Shown here: positions 50,201-57,165 of the stretch, piece after piece | How the letters are laid out: every line of letters starts with the position of its first letter | Numbering within the stretch: the first letter of the stretch is position 1 | From: Gordionus sp. m RMFG-2023 | Taxonomy: Eukaryota; Nematomorpha; Gordioida; Chordodea; Parachordodidae | Reading direction: 5' to 3' | DNA: 64,000 bases | NCBI RefSeq assembly: GCF_954871325.1 | Contig: NC_088775.1 | Location: 20,251,561-20,315,560 of the forward strand | Program-made: the position numbers and the translations under genes | The notes under the pieces: generated by a model | Told to the model about the DNA's origin: nothing | Database searches by the model: none | Seen by the model: only the letters and a program-made list of their open reading frames with translations

Positions 50201-52771
50201 ACAACAATAAATAGAAAAAATAGGGGTATTAAAATAAGGTGATAAAAGAGAGAGCATAAGAGGATTCCATGCTAAGTAGATTGGATTTGAATATAGTTCA
50301 AGGAGAACTACCTTCTTGGGGCTTTGGGGTGGGGGTGATATCCCAGGTCAGAAGAAAAAGGCTAGTATGGCAAAGGTATTTTTATTTCCATCAGAAACTT
50401 TTAAAATTATTAAACTATAAAATTAAATAAAATCTTTATAGATTAATAATTTTCATTCCACAGCCAAACAATGCATATTAAAAACACCAAAATATAATAA
50501 TACCTTCTTGGGAACCCAGCTAAAAAATATTTGACCTTTAACGATTTTAAAATAATTTTGTCATTTGCAAATCAATATTTATAATTGAAATATATACAAA
50601 AAATTTAATGAAATGAAATTTTATTATTACAACCATTTTATTAAAATCTTTATTATATTTAAATAAAATATATGGACCTTTCATGTGTGAGATATTTGGT
50701 GGCATCTTTATTGCATTAACCATATTGGTGTCTGTGTTCAGTCGTAGGAGAAAATTTGCATTGTGAATATTTTTATTATATGCACTCATCTAAAATATAT
50801 CAATATAACACATTATTAAATTGTAAAAACATTTTAAAAAAATCTTCATGGGAGCCCCAGATAGCTTTAAATCCATTTCTGCTTTATAGATTCTAAACAA
50901 CATGTTTAGATGAATAAGCTAGATTCATTTAGCTTATGTATTTATTGACAGGCTTGAGTATTGAGAAAAACAGTTAACTAAAGGCCTAGAAATTAAGCGT
51001 GATAGAATGGGGCATGGCGTGAGTATAAATAAATTTTAAATTATAGGTGTCAAGCCTTCTCAAAATTTTTATCGGGCTTGATTGGGTGTGACTAGTGTTG
51101 TTAAATGGCTGGATTTAAGCCGATTTTTAAAAACGGATAACTCAATATTGTAGCCAGAAAAATATTGTCTATACCTCGAGATTTCGTTAATAGATGTTCA
51201 AACTGTTATGCCACCCATAAGCAAAATCTTAAGGCTTGCATAATATATTTCCTAATAAAGTATTGAGTCAGCCGTTTTTAAAAATTCTCTCAAAATAAGC
51301 TGTAACACTAATACCAGCAACACAAGTACAATAATTTATGATGTATTATAAAGATTTTATTTTAGATCAGTGTAAAAGGTAGACTTTCTTCTTAGATATA
51401 TTGTCAGATTTGCCTTGAAATCATGATATTTTAGAAGATGACATGATATGCGAATAAAATATTTATAAAAAATATTTTTTACTTGTAAATTTTGTATATA
51501 TATTTATTTAGAGTATAAAAAGTAAATAAATGGAAAAAAATTGTTTTATTTTGAGTCAATATTTTTTTTGTGTTATCTAAACCCTAAACCCAGTCTCAAA
51601 CCCCCTCTTTAAATTTTATTCCTGAACCCAAACACTTTTTTATCAAAGGGTTCACATCTATGATAAATTAGAAAAACAAAATAATTTTAAAAAAATTTTA
51701 AAGTCTGAATTCAATTCAAATAAATTTTAAAAAAATTTTAAAGTCTGAATTCAATTCAAATAAATTTTAAAATACATCTAAATCTAATATCCAAGAAAAT
51801 ATTTGTCCCAGTCATAGCTGAGTTTAGTTGGATTGGCCCATGAAGGGTTCCAATTAATATGTTTTGGGACCATGTTTCAGTAGAAGAGAATCCTCATGCT
51901 TTTGTTTATGTTAGGGAGCTTATAAAACTTATTGACAGACTACAAGCTACTTAGTAAAGTATTTAATTATGCATTGAGTAAGTCAAAGAAAATTTTAAAA
52001 TTAGTGTTCATCTTAACATAAATATAATTTAGTAATGTAAACTTATAAATTCAATTCACTATTTTTTTATTAATGTATTTAGCAATGTTTACTGTTGTAG
52101 AGGATATTGGCATTTGGTGTATAGATGATGTCATTTTTTGAGATACAATTGTTTTGGGCAAAATTGGAGTTACTTTTGAAAAGGTTGTTTTTTTTTTAAA
52201 TATTTCTTGGTGTGTTATATTATTTTGATAACTATTTAATGTGATAGCAGGTAAAGAAAGACTTAATGGATTTGTTATTAAGTTTTTAGGAAGTGCAATG
52301 TAAGTGGTTAGATTTTTATCTTCCTTGGTAGTTATAGATGCCATCTTATTGACAATAATATCTAATATTTTATAATTAAAATATTACTTATAATATATAT
52401 TTCTTAGTAATAAAAACATAATTCATACAATTCAGGTGCATCTAAATTTACTATTTTGCAGTGATTTATTTGAAGGGAAACTTAAAACTCGTGCAACAAT
52501 TGTTAAAGGATTGGGAGAAATCTGTTGTAAACTGCATATATTTGTATAATCACATATTCTGGGTGTCTTTTAAATTTATTAATAAAAAGTCAATACTTAA
52601 ATAAAATACCATAGTTTTTGATAAAGATTTTTGTTCTGTAAATGGTGATGTGGTGGGTTTATAATTGGAATTCAATTTGGGGATCATATGATTATTGACT
52701 TCAATTCTTTTCATATTCATCAGATCATTGTTATTAAAATTAATTGTTATATTTGTCCTATTTTCATTCAT
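22821..52771 (-). CDS. LIN54: LIN54 homologue (DREAM/MuvB DNA-binding subunit), nine-exon model over 30 kb
   Basis: LIN54 is the subunit of the DREAM/MuvB cell-cycle complex that binds the CHR promoter element. Exons, minus strand: 52771-52610, 52344-52060, 50789-50678, 39466-38917, 38827-38762, 38671-38526, 26071-25977, 23993-23419, 23202-22821. All introns are GT...AG, all phases agree, and the sum is 2373 bases or 790 residues (human about 749). The N-terminal half is S/T/N-rich, as in the family. CXC repeat 1 reads [12 protein letters not shown] then [16 protein letters not shown], the linker [11 protein letters not shown], and CXC repeat 2 [17 protein letters not shown] then [18 protein letters not shown]. 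The DNA-contacting Tyr follows LKL/LKN in both. The last exon carries the conserved helical region ([30 protein letters not shown]). The two large introns are filled with transposons. The last six exons are near certain; the first three are inferred from phase and composition. Confidence 0.9.
23419..23993 (-). CDS. LIN54: LIN54 exon 8: end of the second CXC repeat and N/S-rich region
   Basis: Begins in phase 0 after acceptor TATAATCAG with [20 protein letters not shown], completing the second CXC repeat, then ERRSIM as in the human protein. The rest (about 160 residues) is rich in Asn and Ser, longer than the corresponding human linker. It ends two bases into a codon at a donor GTATTATT. Confidence 0.92.
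23994..25976. other. LIN54 intron 7, AT-rich with one MITE
   Basis: Apart from the MITE at 24976-25369 and a patch of similar GGCCAGGC/CTGGGTCAGGC words at 25440-25590, no structure was recognised. An AGCCGGCTAGC word at 25770 resembles family E. Confidence 0.5.
24976..25369. repeat. MITE with TAGAGATCTGCAAAG / GCAGACCTCTA ends (family D)
   Basis: Ends are inverted to each other and related to families B and C. Inside are repeated CCCGCCCATTA and GGGCCAGGC/GGCGGGCGG words. No matching 8-bp duplication was found, so one edge may be decayed. Confidence 0.6.
25977..26071 (-). CDS. LIN54: LIN54 exon 7: first half of the second CXC repeat
   Basis: 95 bases after acceptor CTAATTAG, completing a GGG codon from the previous exon and reading [17 protein letters not shown] then [14 protein letters not shown] before donor GTATGC. 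The Cys pattern and the NYCEC tyrosine match animal LIN54. The exon is isolated: 1983 bases of intron follow and 12454 precede it. Confidence 0.95.
27186..27538 (+). repeat. MITE family B, copy 4, perfect 8-bp target duplication
   Basis: Starts TAGAGATTTGCAAAG and ends CTCGATGCAGATCACTA. Flanks are CTTATTAT on both sides (27178-27185 and 27539-27546), fitting nTnnnnAn. It is the best-preserved copy, with CGGGCCGGGCC arrays in both arms and the AACGACATATAACATATG centre. Confidence 0.88.
28140..29075 (+). pseudogene. Truncated transposon-encoded protein with [11 protein letters not shown] motif
   Basis: Read across frames, the plus strand gives [14 protein letters not shown] (helix-turn-helix-like), [48 protein letters not shown], then [19 protein letters not shown] at 28554-28611, a Cys-rich stretch ([17 protein letters not shown]), and from 28767 a C-terminal part with [19 protein letters not shown] and [11 protein letters not shown] recall proteins of this layout from many invertebrate genomes, annotated only as uncharacterised. 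In those, a long central region lies between the Cys-rich part and the WW-G segment. Here the two abut, so the presumed catalytic core has been deleted. The N-terminal part also has stops. Confidence 0.6.
29792..30382. other. LIN54 intron 6 sequence, nothing recognised
   Basis: AT-rich sequence between the long-inverted-repeat transposon and a family C MITE. No frames, repeats or splice-bounded exons were recognised. Confidence 0.45.
30383..30617 (-). repeat. GGCC-rich MITE, family C, copy 2
   Basis: The right end reads GTGCAAATAGTACCTCTGCA then GGTCT. The left end is decayed (ATAGACCCTTGGGCC). GGGCCGGGC words lie in both arms, and the GCTATAAAAATCAAAAATAAA-type centre is shared with 3104-3429. 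Confidence 0.6.
31000..33800 (+). mobile_element. Ty3/gypsy-type retrotransposon fossil, heavily broken
   Basis: Plus-strand pieces in the normal order: a gag-like helical stretch (31156-31371), a segment before reverse transcriptase (31670-31820), reverse transcriptase with a YLDDVII motif near 32760, an RNase H-like [14 protein letters not shown] with a following RTDHKPL, and the integrase zinc finger (H...H, CIKCQKQ) near 33620-33720. About 600 bases of unrelated, locally GC-richer sequence interrupt it around 31.9-32.5 kb. No LTRs were recognised. There are many breaks (well over ten), so it is old. It lies in the 12.45-kb LIN54 intron. Confidence 0.75.
33801..34829. other. LIN54 intron 6 sequence with a GACTCAAGTT-rich element end
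   Basis: 34615-34812 contains about ten ACTCAAGTTC/ACTCGAGTTC words, then AAGCCGACTCGTTTAACA and ACACTA. This looks like one subterminal region plus terminus of a hAT-like element related in its end (TTTAACAACACTA) to family A. No partner end was found. The remainder is AT-rich without recognised features. Confidence 0.4.
34838..36278 (+). mobile_element. hAT element with GAACGCGTTC subterminal words, internally deleted, 8-bp target duplication
   Basis: Ends AGTGTTGTAAACA and TGTTTACAGCACT, flanked by AGATATAT (34830-34837) and AAATATAT (36279-36286), 7/8. Both subterminal regions carry several GAACGCGTTC-type palindromes. The plus strand keeps a decayed BED-finger end near 35290-35350, ILDPxF-like words near 35630 ([14 protein letters not shown]), and an intact-looking C-terminal dimerisation piece at 35730-35987 ([20 protein letters not shown], then [11 protein letters not shown]). 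The central catalytic region is mostly absent. A deletion derivative in reverse orientation lies at 63188-63570. Confidence 0.8.
36400..36485 (-). repeat. Possible tRNA-derived SINE or tRNA pseudogene
   Basis: On the minus strand GGTTGACTGGAAAGAACG resembles an A box and GTGGTTCGAATCTCG a B box about 35 bases later, with a hairpin (ACGTTTGCC...GAACGT) between them where the anticodon arm would be. The acceptor and T stems do not pair well, so it is not a functional tRNA. Chance similarity cannot be excluded. Confidence 0.3.
36550..37060. repeat. Diverged tandem repeat with ATTATCGGTTGG / GGGTCGGG units of about 120 bp
   Basis: The block AAATTATTATCGGTTGG, CAGGTTTGAGAAA, ATTATAATGGGTCGGG, TGGGCTTGG recurs at about 36573 and 36700 and in decayed form to 37060. 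A similar set of words in reverse orientation occurs at 63640-63850, and TTTTTGACGG/TGTCAAAAATGAC words lie beside both. It may be the subterminal region of an element whose borders I could not fix. Confidence 0.45.
37600..38281 (+). mobile_element. C-terminal part and right end of a hAT element
   Basis: The open stretch 37721-38074 carries a hAT dimerisation region: [19 protein letters not shown], then [16 protein letters not shown] and [16 protein letters not shown]. It resembles the family in the larger element at 43153-49123 but is not identical. The right end at 38200-38281 has ACCGAACC-rich sequence and finishes AGGGTTGGCATCCCTG. The left end and the N-terminal two thirds were not found. 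Confidence 0.65.
38526..38671 (-). CDS. LIN54: LIN54 exon 6: rest of first CXC repeat and linker
   Basis: 146 bases between acceptor TATCTATAG and donor GTTGAT. Reads [19 protein letters not shown], an acidic/basic helix ([17 protein letters not shown]) and PLAFHPKIG, the conserved linker before the second CXC repeat. It ends one base into a Gly codon that is completed 12454 bases away. Confidence 0.95.
38762..38827 (-). CDS. LIN54: LIN54 exon 5: start of first CXC repeat
   Basis: 66 bases between acceptor TTTTATTAG and a perfect donor GTAAGT. Reads [19 protein letters not shown] then LK, with the last Leu codon split across an intron of only 90 bases. Confidence 0.95.
38917..39466 (-). CDS. 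LIN54: LIN54 exon 4: S/N/T-rich N-terminal region
   Basis: 550 bases from acceptor TTGTTTATTTAG to donor GTGAGAAT. Starts [17 protein letters not shown] and ends [19 protein letters not shown] segment matches the hydrophobic block (human GSKFHYVRLV) that precedes the CXC domain in animal LIN54. Phases join the exons on both sides. Confidence 0.88.
40010..40480 (+). mobile_element. LINE reverse-transcriptase fragment (plus strand)
   Basis: Across frames the plus strand gives [16 protein letters not shown] (catalytic block A), a hydrophobic stretch, a [16 protein letters not shown] stretch at the block B region, and [12 protein letters not shown] downstream. Several frameshifts separate them. 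It is a non-LTR reverse-transcriptase relic of undetermined clade in LIN54 intron 3. Confidence 0.6.
40720..41190 (-). mobile_element. LINE reverse-transcriptase C-terminal fragment (minus strand)
   Basis: The minus strand reads [35 protein letters not shown] and [20 protein letters not shown], typical of the thumb region where LINE reverse transcriptases have IYxxxIxPILxYGxETW. It lies tail to tail with the fragment at 40010-40480. The two could be one element broken by inversion, or two insertions. Confidence 0.6.
41195..41470 (-). repeat. Dispersed repeat H, copy 2
   Basis: Same landmarks as 19665-19935. Here the minus-strand frame is open for 60 codons and reads [16 protein letters not shown], then [17 protein letters not shown]. 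It abuts the minus-strand LINE fragment on its 5' side, so it may be part of the same LINE. Confidence 0.45.
41471..42330. other. LIN54 intron 3, AT-rich, no gene; includes TTTTACCTAAAAATTCC repeat
   Basis: The stretch at 42140-42310 is a copy of the AT-rich repeat also seen at 1380-1530 and 11640-11810. Nothing else was recognised. Confidence 0.4.
42331..42630. repeat. Stretch punctuated by GCGAA words
   Basis: The motif GCGAA or its near variants (GCAAA, CGAAT, GCGGA) recurs about every 15-35 bases between 42380 and 42610 in otherwise AT-rich DNA, at times as TCGCGAA. It looks like a decayed tandem or subterminal repeat. No element ends were found. Confidence 0.35.
42832..42949. repeat. 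Short MITE with CTGTGTCCTGGGTGGCTTA ends
   Basis: Left CTGTGTCCTGGGTGGCTTA and right AGTCTACCTAGGACACAG pair as an imperfect inverted repeat around a T-rich centre, 118 bp in all. The terminal word resembles that of the PIF/Harbinger element at 44147-47042 (GGCTATGTCCTAAAT), so it may be its non-autonomous relative. Confidence 0.5.
43812..44073. repeat. Foldback MITE with nearly identical 85-bp arms
   Basis: The left arm starts AGTGTTGTGATGATTTAAT, and the right arm is its almost perfect reverse complement ending CATCACAACACT. The loop holds two tandem copies of a 43-bp unit (ATATAGACAAAGCATTATTG...). Inserted in the left part of the hAT element. No clear target duplication was seen. Confidence 0.7.
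44249..44550. repeat. Foldback element, inverted arms of about 80 bp, nested in PIF/Harbinger
   Basis: The left arm CTGTTAATCGAGATTGAC... and the right arm ...GTCAATCTCGATTAACAG are near-perfect reverse complements. A third partial copy of the arm (44391-44462) lies in the middle in left-arm orientation. Flanked by C-rich CGCCC/CCCC, perhaps a short target duplication. Confidence 0.65.
44640..45460 (+). pseudogene. MADF/BESS protein of the PIF/Harbinger element
   Basis: In PIF/Harbinger elements the second gene encodes a Myb/SANT or MADF protein that helps the transposase reach DNA and the nucleus. Here [11 protein letters not shown] followed by EEIG (44686-44728) matches the MADF core, and [14 protein letters not shown] (about 44850) its end. 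At 45328-45415 [20 protein letters not shown] then [10 protein letters not shown] is a BESS motif. A stop replaces the conserved Trp of the MADF core, and the frame shifts between segments, so it is not functional. Confidence 0.65.
45890..46650 (-). pseudogene. PIF/Harbinger DDE transposase, decayed
   Basis: Minus-strand order: [19 protein letters not shown] and [15 protein letters not shown] (46650-46545), then [20 protein letters not shown] and [12 protein letters not shown], then [17 protein letters not shown], and from about 46060 [20 protein letters not shown] and [15 protein letters not shown]. These match the usual segments around GAIDGKHVxI, GDxAYPL and RxxVExAFGxLKxRF. The first two acidic positions sit in corrupted sequence, while the Glu of VERCLG and the GDAYPL motif remain. 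Stops and frameshifts make it inactive. Confidence 0.72.
47151..48956 (+). pseudogene. hAT transposase with BED finger, broken
   Basis: 47151-47408 encodes a BED-type finger ([20 protein letters not shown] then RRHH). After a damaged stretch, 47706-48299 is open for 197 codons: [15 protein letters not shown], an acidic run, [55 protein letters not shown]. From 48400 come [13 protein letters not shown] and, at 48840-48956, [18 protein letters not shown] then [16 protein letters not shown], the dimerisation region, with a short intron upstream (GTACAATA...TTTTAG). The first catalytic Asp segment is lost. Stops separate the blocks. Confidence 0.75.
49132..50677. other. LIN54 intron 3 sequence, with a 58-bp tandem duplication
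   Basis: 49770-49886 holds two near-identical copies of TTCTTAAAATTTTTCAATTA...GGATATATTTATGGGA. A G-run lies at 49990-50005. No coding sequence was recognised apart from shadows. Confidence 0.45.
50678..52771 (-). CDS. LIN54: LIN54 inferred exons 1-3
   Basis: Exon 1 (52771-52610) starts [20 protein letters not shown] and ends KSLSKTM before donor GTATTTTA. Exon 2 (52344-52060) begins [18 protein letters not shown] after its ATG, at acceptor GTCAATAAG, and ends at donor GTGAAT. Exon 3 (50789-50678) reads [18 protein letters not shown] and ends in HMKG at donor GTCCAT, one base into a codon, exactly the phase that exon 4 needs. The S/T/N/P-rich composition fits the poorly conserved LIN54 N-terminus. 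There is no motif-level proof, and the acceptor of exon 2 and donor of exon 3 are weak, so the start could be elsewhere. Confidence 0.5.
51093..51310. repeat. MITE family A, copy 2, in LIN54 intron 2
   Basis: Ends TAGTGTTGTTAAATGGC and AGCTGTAACACTA. It has the family words AAAAACGGATAACTCAATAT and ACCTCGAGATTTCG. The target duplication is not recognisable. Confidence 0.65.
51311..51665 (+). mobile_element. 3' fragment of the hAT family of 43153-49123
   Basis: Matches 48785-49125 in order: ACACAAGTACAATAATTTAT, the intron end TTTTAG, an ATATTGTCAGATTTG coding remnant of the dimerisation region, GAGTATAAAAAGTAAATAAATG, and the right end TTCACATCTATG. Shares the CCTAAACCCAGTC/CCTGAACCCA subterminal words. 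The left part is absent. Confidence 0.65.
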
Positions 52772-54310
52772 TTTTATAGAATTTTCTCGTTTTATATATC
52801 TATAAACTGTTTAATAATATTTAACAGATAATGCAAGACTATAGCTTTGGAATACAAAATATCGCATTACTTTATTGTCAATTTTAAAAATGATTATATT
52901 GAAAATGCAATATACCTCTAAAAAAGCAATTTTAAATTTTGTCATTTCTTATAATATTTAGGTCGTAGTTGAAATTTAAAATTATTGGTAGGGATTATTT
53001 TAAAAAATATATTGCGCAATACCAAAATTTAATTTAAATTTAAAAATTAGATTTTTAATATATATATTTTCTAAACAAGAAAGGGAAATAACTAATTCTC
53101 ATAATATAGCTATATATATTTTGATAAGAATATTATAAAAGCAGAACCATGATTTCTAATTCACAATTTTAATGTAGTTTTTATAAATTAGATGTGATAT
53201 ATAAAGTCTAACTCGGTACCTTATATTAGCAACATTATGGACAATATTTTTTATGATAATAGTGTATATTGATTTTCATTTTTTATTTTGTAGACTAAAA
53301 CTTAATTTTTTTGTTACTACATTCATATATTTTAGCAATTTAAATACTTTGTTTCAAATATTTTATACCCTAAGGTTATATTTATATTTCATTTTACTTA
53401 AAAAATTTTACTGTTATTTTTATTAATCTACATTAACTCTTTGTGTTAAATTAATTCAAATGTTAATATTGTAACTTAATATTATGAAAAATTTTCTATA
53501 TATATGGAACAAATTTTTATAATGAAAAGCACTTTTTAAATGAAATGTAGTTTTACAATATCTAAATAATAAGTAATAAATAAGCTTCGTTTATTGATTT
53601 TAAAAATAGAATTTTATATAAATAGACGAGTACATTTATTTTTCCAAATTACCCCTAATTTCAGCATGGCTAATATATTCCTGTTAATAATTTTATTAAT
53701 AGAATCATTGTTATTAATATCAAACAAAATTTATTTGGCGCCTACGACGGTCACTATATATTCCTTCTATTTTATTTGTGGAATCAGTAATATAGGTATA
53801 AAACTATACTAATTAGTCTTAAATAAGCATACACAAATATGGATGGCTTTATTGACTGGCAATCACCTGATATATATATTAATATGATTGATTTCTATGT
53901 ATGACATTTATAACATTGATAATATATAATATAAATCTCATTTATAACAAAAACAAAATTCAAAAAATTTCTATTTCAAATTATCTTATTCTTAACATAC
54001 CTAAAAGATGATCATGGCAATAAAAGAAAATAAAATTCTGGAATGTTCAAACTAGAATTTCCCAAATTCCGTAGCAACTAAAACGCATATATTTGACGAG
54101 TATTTATTTTTTTATTAATTGCAACATTTTCGACGAAGAAATACAGATGTATTCTTACCCGGGCTGAAGAATAATACGTCAACATTCAAGCAATTTGTAC
54201 GGAAGCCAAACTCACTGACCCCTTAGCCCTTATAAAAAAATCTAAACTGCTACAGGCTTCTAATTTTCAAGATCGCCTAAACTTTTTCTAAAAATGAAAA
54301 ATCTAATGCC
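52772..54310. other. Upstream flank of LIN54, no gene recognised
   Basis: Very AT-rich. A plus-strand open stretch at 53594-53812 is hydrophobic with no motif. At 54120-54230 the plus strand reads FRRRNTDVFLPGLKNN in one frame, which may be a coding relic but was not identified. Promoter elements of LIN54 cannot be singled out in this composition. Confidence 0.35.
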
Positions 54311-54697
54311 GAGATGGAAGGAAGAAAGGGAAAATAAAAAAAGAAAGAAGAAGAAGTGAAAAATTGTAAAAGGGAAAGAAAAAAAATAAAGATGAAGGAA
54401 ATAGGAAAGGGAAAGGGAAAAAATTAAGAAAAGGGATTGGAAAATGGGGAGAATGAGTATGCGAAAAGGGTATGAAAGGGGAAAGAGAAAAAGGGGGTGA
54501 AAGACAAGGGAAAAGAAATAAAAAGGTAAACAAAAGAAAGGAAAAAAAAGAAAGGAAGGCAAAGGGAAAAGAGTAAAGAAAGGGAAATAAAGGGGGGGGG
54601 GGGTAAAAGATTAATAAAGGGAAAATAAAAAGAAAAGAAGGAAATTAAAAGGAAAGTAAAGAGAAAAAAGAAAAAGGAAATTTAAAAGGGAAGAGGG

Positions 54698-55084
54698 GAA
54701 TGAAATGAAAATGAAATGAAAATGAAATGAAAATGAAATGAAAATGAAATGAAATGAAAATGAAATGAAATGAAAATGAAATGAAATGAAAATGAAATGA
54801 AATGAAATGAAATGAAATGAAATGAAAATGAAATGAAAATGAAATGAAAATGAAATGAAAATGAAATGAAATGAAAATGAAATGAAATGAAAATGAAATG
54901 AAAATGAAATGAAAATGAAATGGAAAGAAAATGAAATGAAAATGAAAGGAAAAGAAAATGAAAAGAAAATGAAATGAAGTGAAATGATATGAAATGAAAT
55001 GAAATGAAATGAAATGAAATGAAATGAAATGAAATGAAATGAAATGAAATGAAATGAAATGAAAATAAAATGAAATGAAATGAA
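54698..55084 (+). repeat. AAATG / AAAATG pentanucleotide-type microsatellite
   Basis: Mixture of ATGAA (5 bp) and ATGAAA (6 bp) units, first alternating (ATGAAATGAAA), then a pure ATGAA run at about 54985-55060. It lies inside the polypurine block, where its T residues are the main interruptions. Confidence 0.95.
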
Positions 55085-55085
55085 A

Positions 55086-55227
55086 TGATATGATATGAAA
55101 TGATATGATATGATATGATATGATATGATATGATATGATATGATATGATATGATATGATATGATATGATATGATATGATATGATATGATATGATATGATA
55201 TGATATGATATGATATGATATGATATG
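55086..55227 (+). repeat. (GATAT)n microsatellite
   Basis: An almost uninterrupted ATGAT pentanucleotide run of about 27 units, adjoining the ATGAA array. ATGAT is one A-to-T change from ATGAA, so it probably arose from that array and expanded. Confidence 0.95.
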
Positions 55228-55665
55228 AAATAAAATAAAGAGAAAGGGGAAGATAAGAAGATAAATTAAATGGGAAAGAAAGGAAAGGAGAAAGAAAAAG
55301 AAATACGGAATAAAAAAAAATGGAAGTGGGGAGAGGGAAATAAAAAGGGTAAGGAAAAGAAAAAGGTTAAAAAAGGGGATAGAAAAATAAAAAAGAAAAG
55401 GGGGAAAGGAAAGAAAAGAAAAGAGGAAAGTGAAATGATAAGGAAAAGAAAAATAAAAAAAGTAAAGAAAAGAAAAGAAAAGAAAAGAAAAAGGGGGAAA
55501 AGAAAGGGGAAAGGAGATACGAAAAGAAAGAGCAAGGAAAAGAAAAGGGAAAAGTGGAAAAAAAATGCAAAGGGAAAAAAAGATAAAGGAATATAAGAAA
55601 AGGAAATGAGAAGGAAAGGAAAATAAAATGGGAAAGGAAAAAAAAATGGGAAAGGAAAAAAAAAA

Positions 55666-56943
55666 TCTGGAAAGGAGCAGGGAGAGAAAAGTGGGAAAGG
55701 AAAGAAAATGGGAGAAAGAAAGAAAGAAAGAAAGGAGAAAAGCTAAATGTTAAGGAAAAGGAAAAGAAAAACGGGGGGGGGGAAGTAAATAAGGTGAGAA
55801 AAAAAGGAAAGGAAACGGGATAATGAAAGTGAAAGAAAAATAGATAAAAAAGGAAAAGTGAAAGAAAAATGAAAAGAAAAGGGGGAAAGGAAAGAAAATG
55901 GTAAGAAAAAGAAAGAGAAAGGATAAGAAAAAGGGAAAGGAGGGTAAAAAATGTAAAAGGAAAGAAAATGATAAAGGAAAAAAGAAAGGGAAAGGTAAAG
56001 GTAAATGAGAAGGAAAAAAAATGGGAAAGGAGAAAGGAAAGAAAATCTGGAAAGGAGCAGGGAGAGAAAAAGGGGAAAGGAAAAAAATGAGGAAAGAAAG
56101 AAAAAGGAAAAAGAAAAGCTAAAGGGAGGGGGGGGAAGGGGAATAGTAAATGGGGCGAGAAAAAAAGGAGCGGGATAATATAGAGTAAAATAAAAAATAG
56201 AAAAAAGGATATAATGAAAGAAAAAATAGATAAAAAAGGAAAAGTGTAAGAAAAATTAAAAGAAAAGGGGGAAATGAAAGAAAAGAAAAAGGGTAAGAAA
56301 AAGAAAGAGCAAGGAAAAGTAAAGGAGGGAAAAAAATGTAAAGGGAAAGATAATGATAAAGGAAAAAAGAAAGGGAAAGGAAAATGGGAAAGGAGAAAGA
56401 AAAGAAAATCTGGAAAGGAGCAGGGAGAGGAAAAGGGGAAAAGGAATGAAAAGGGGACAAAAAAGTTAAGGGGAAAGCTAAAAGTTAAGGAAAGGAAAAA
56501 TATGAAATGAAAAAGGGAAAGAAAAAGAGGGGAGAGGGGAAAAAAGGAAATTTGGGTGAAAAAAATAAAAGGAAACGAGATAATGGAAAGTGAAATAAAA
56601 AATAGTGAAAAGGTTAAAGTGAAAGTAATAATATTTAAAAAAAGAAAAGTGAAAGGAAAATGAAAAGAAAAGAAAAGGGGGAAAGGATAGAAAGGAAAAG
56701 AATAGGGGAAAGGAGGAATAAAAATGTAAAGGGAAAGTAAAAGCTAATGGAAAAAAAGTAAGGGTAAGGAAAATGAGAAGAAAAAGAAAATAGAAAAGAA
56801 AAAAAAAATCTGTAAAGTAGTAGCAGGAAGAGGAAAGGGAAAAGGAAAGAAAAAAGGAGAAAGAAAGAAAAGGGGATAGCAAAAGGTTAAGGAAAAGAAA
56901 GGGGCAATAATGAAAAGAAACGGTAGGGGGAAGGGGGGGGGGA
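55666..56943 (+). repeat. Higher-order purine repeat, period about 360-400 bp, four copies
   Basis: The landmark TCTGGAAAGGAGCAGGGAGA occurs at 55666, 56046 and 56409, and a diverged TCTGTAAAGTAGTAGCAGGA at 56809 (spacing 380, 363, 400). Each is followed in order by an AAAGCTAAA/AGCAAAAGG block with TTAAGG, a G run, GGATAATG/AGATAATGG and AAAAGTGAAAG. The array is truncated at the right, where a family A MITE relic begins. Confidence 0.8.
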
Positions 56944-57165
56944 TTGTTAAAAAGTATCATTTGGGTCGATTTTTAAAAACTACCCAATTAAGATTTTAGC
57001 CAAAATAATATATAAGACTGATGATTTTGCTCGTAGGTGGCAGAAATGTTTGGACCTCTATTCTGACAAATCTCGAGACATATAATATAATTTGTCTAAA
57101 ATAATAATAGGGTCATTTTTAAAAATCAACCCATATCAGCATTTTAATTACCCTATAAAAATTGA
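56944..57165. repeat. Decayed MITE family A copy
   Basis: Retains GGGTCGATTTTTAAAAAC, AATTAAGATTTTAGCC, GCTCGTAGGTGGCAGAAATG, AAATCTCGAGACATATAAT and TTTTTAAAAATCAACCC, the family A landmarks in order. Ends are eroded. Confidence 0.6.

Larger units (their letters stand above)
54311..56943 (+). repeat. Polypurine block of about 2.6 kb
   Basis: The plus strand is almost exclusively A and G, with only scattered T and very rare C, across the whole block. Words such as GGGAAAGGAAAAG, AAAGAAAAG and long G runs (for example 54592-54603) alternate. Open frames here on either strand encode only K/E/G or F/S/P runs and are not genes. Sub-structure is listed separately. Confidence 0.95.

Noticed and set aside
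54260-56960. Several long open frames on both strands rich in Phe/Ser/Pro or Lys/Glu/Gly
   Set aside because: They are translations of the polypurine block, lack any motif and occur in overlapping frames on both strands.
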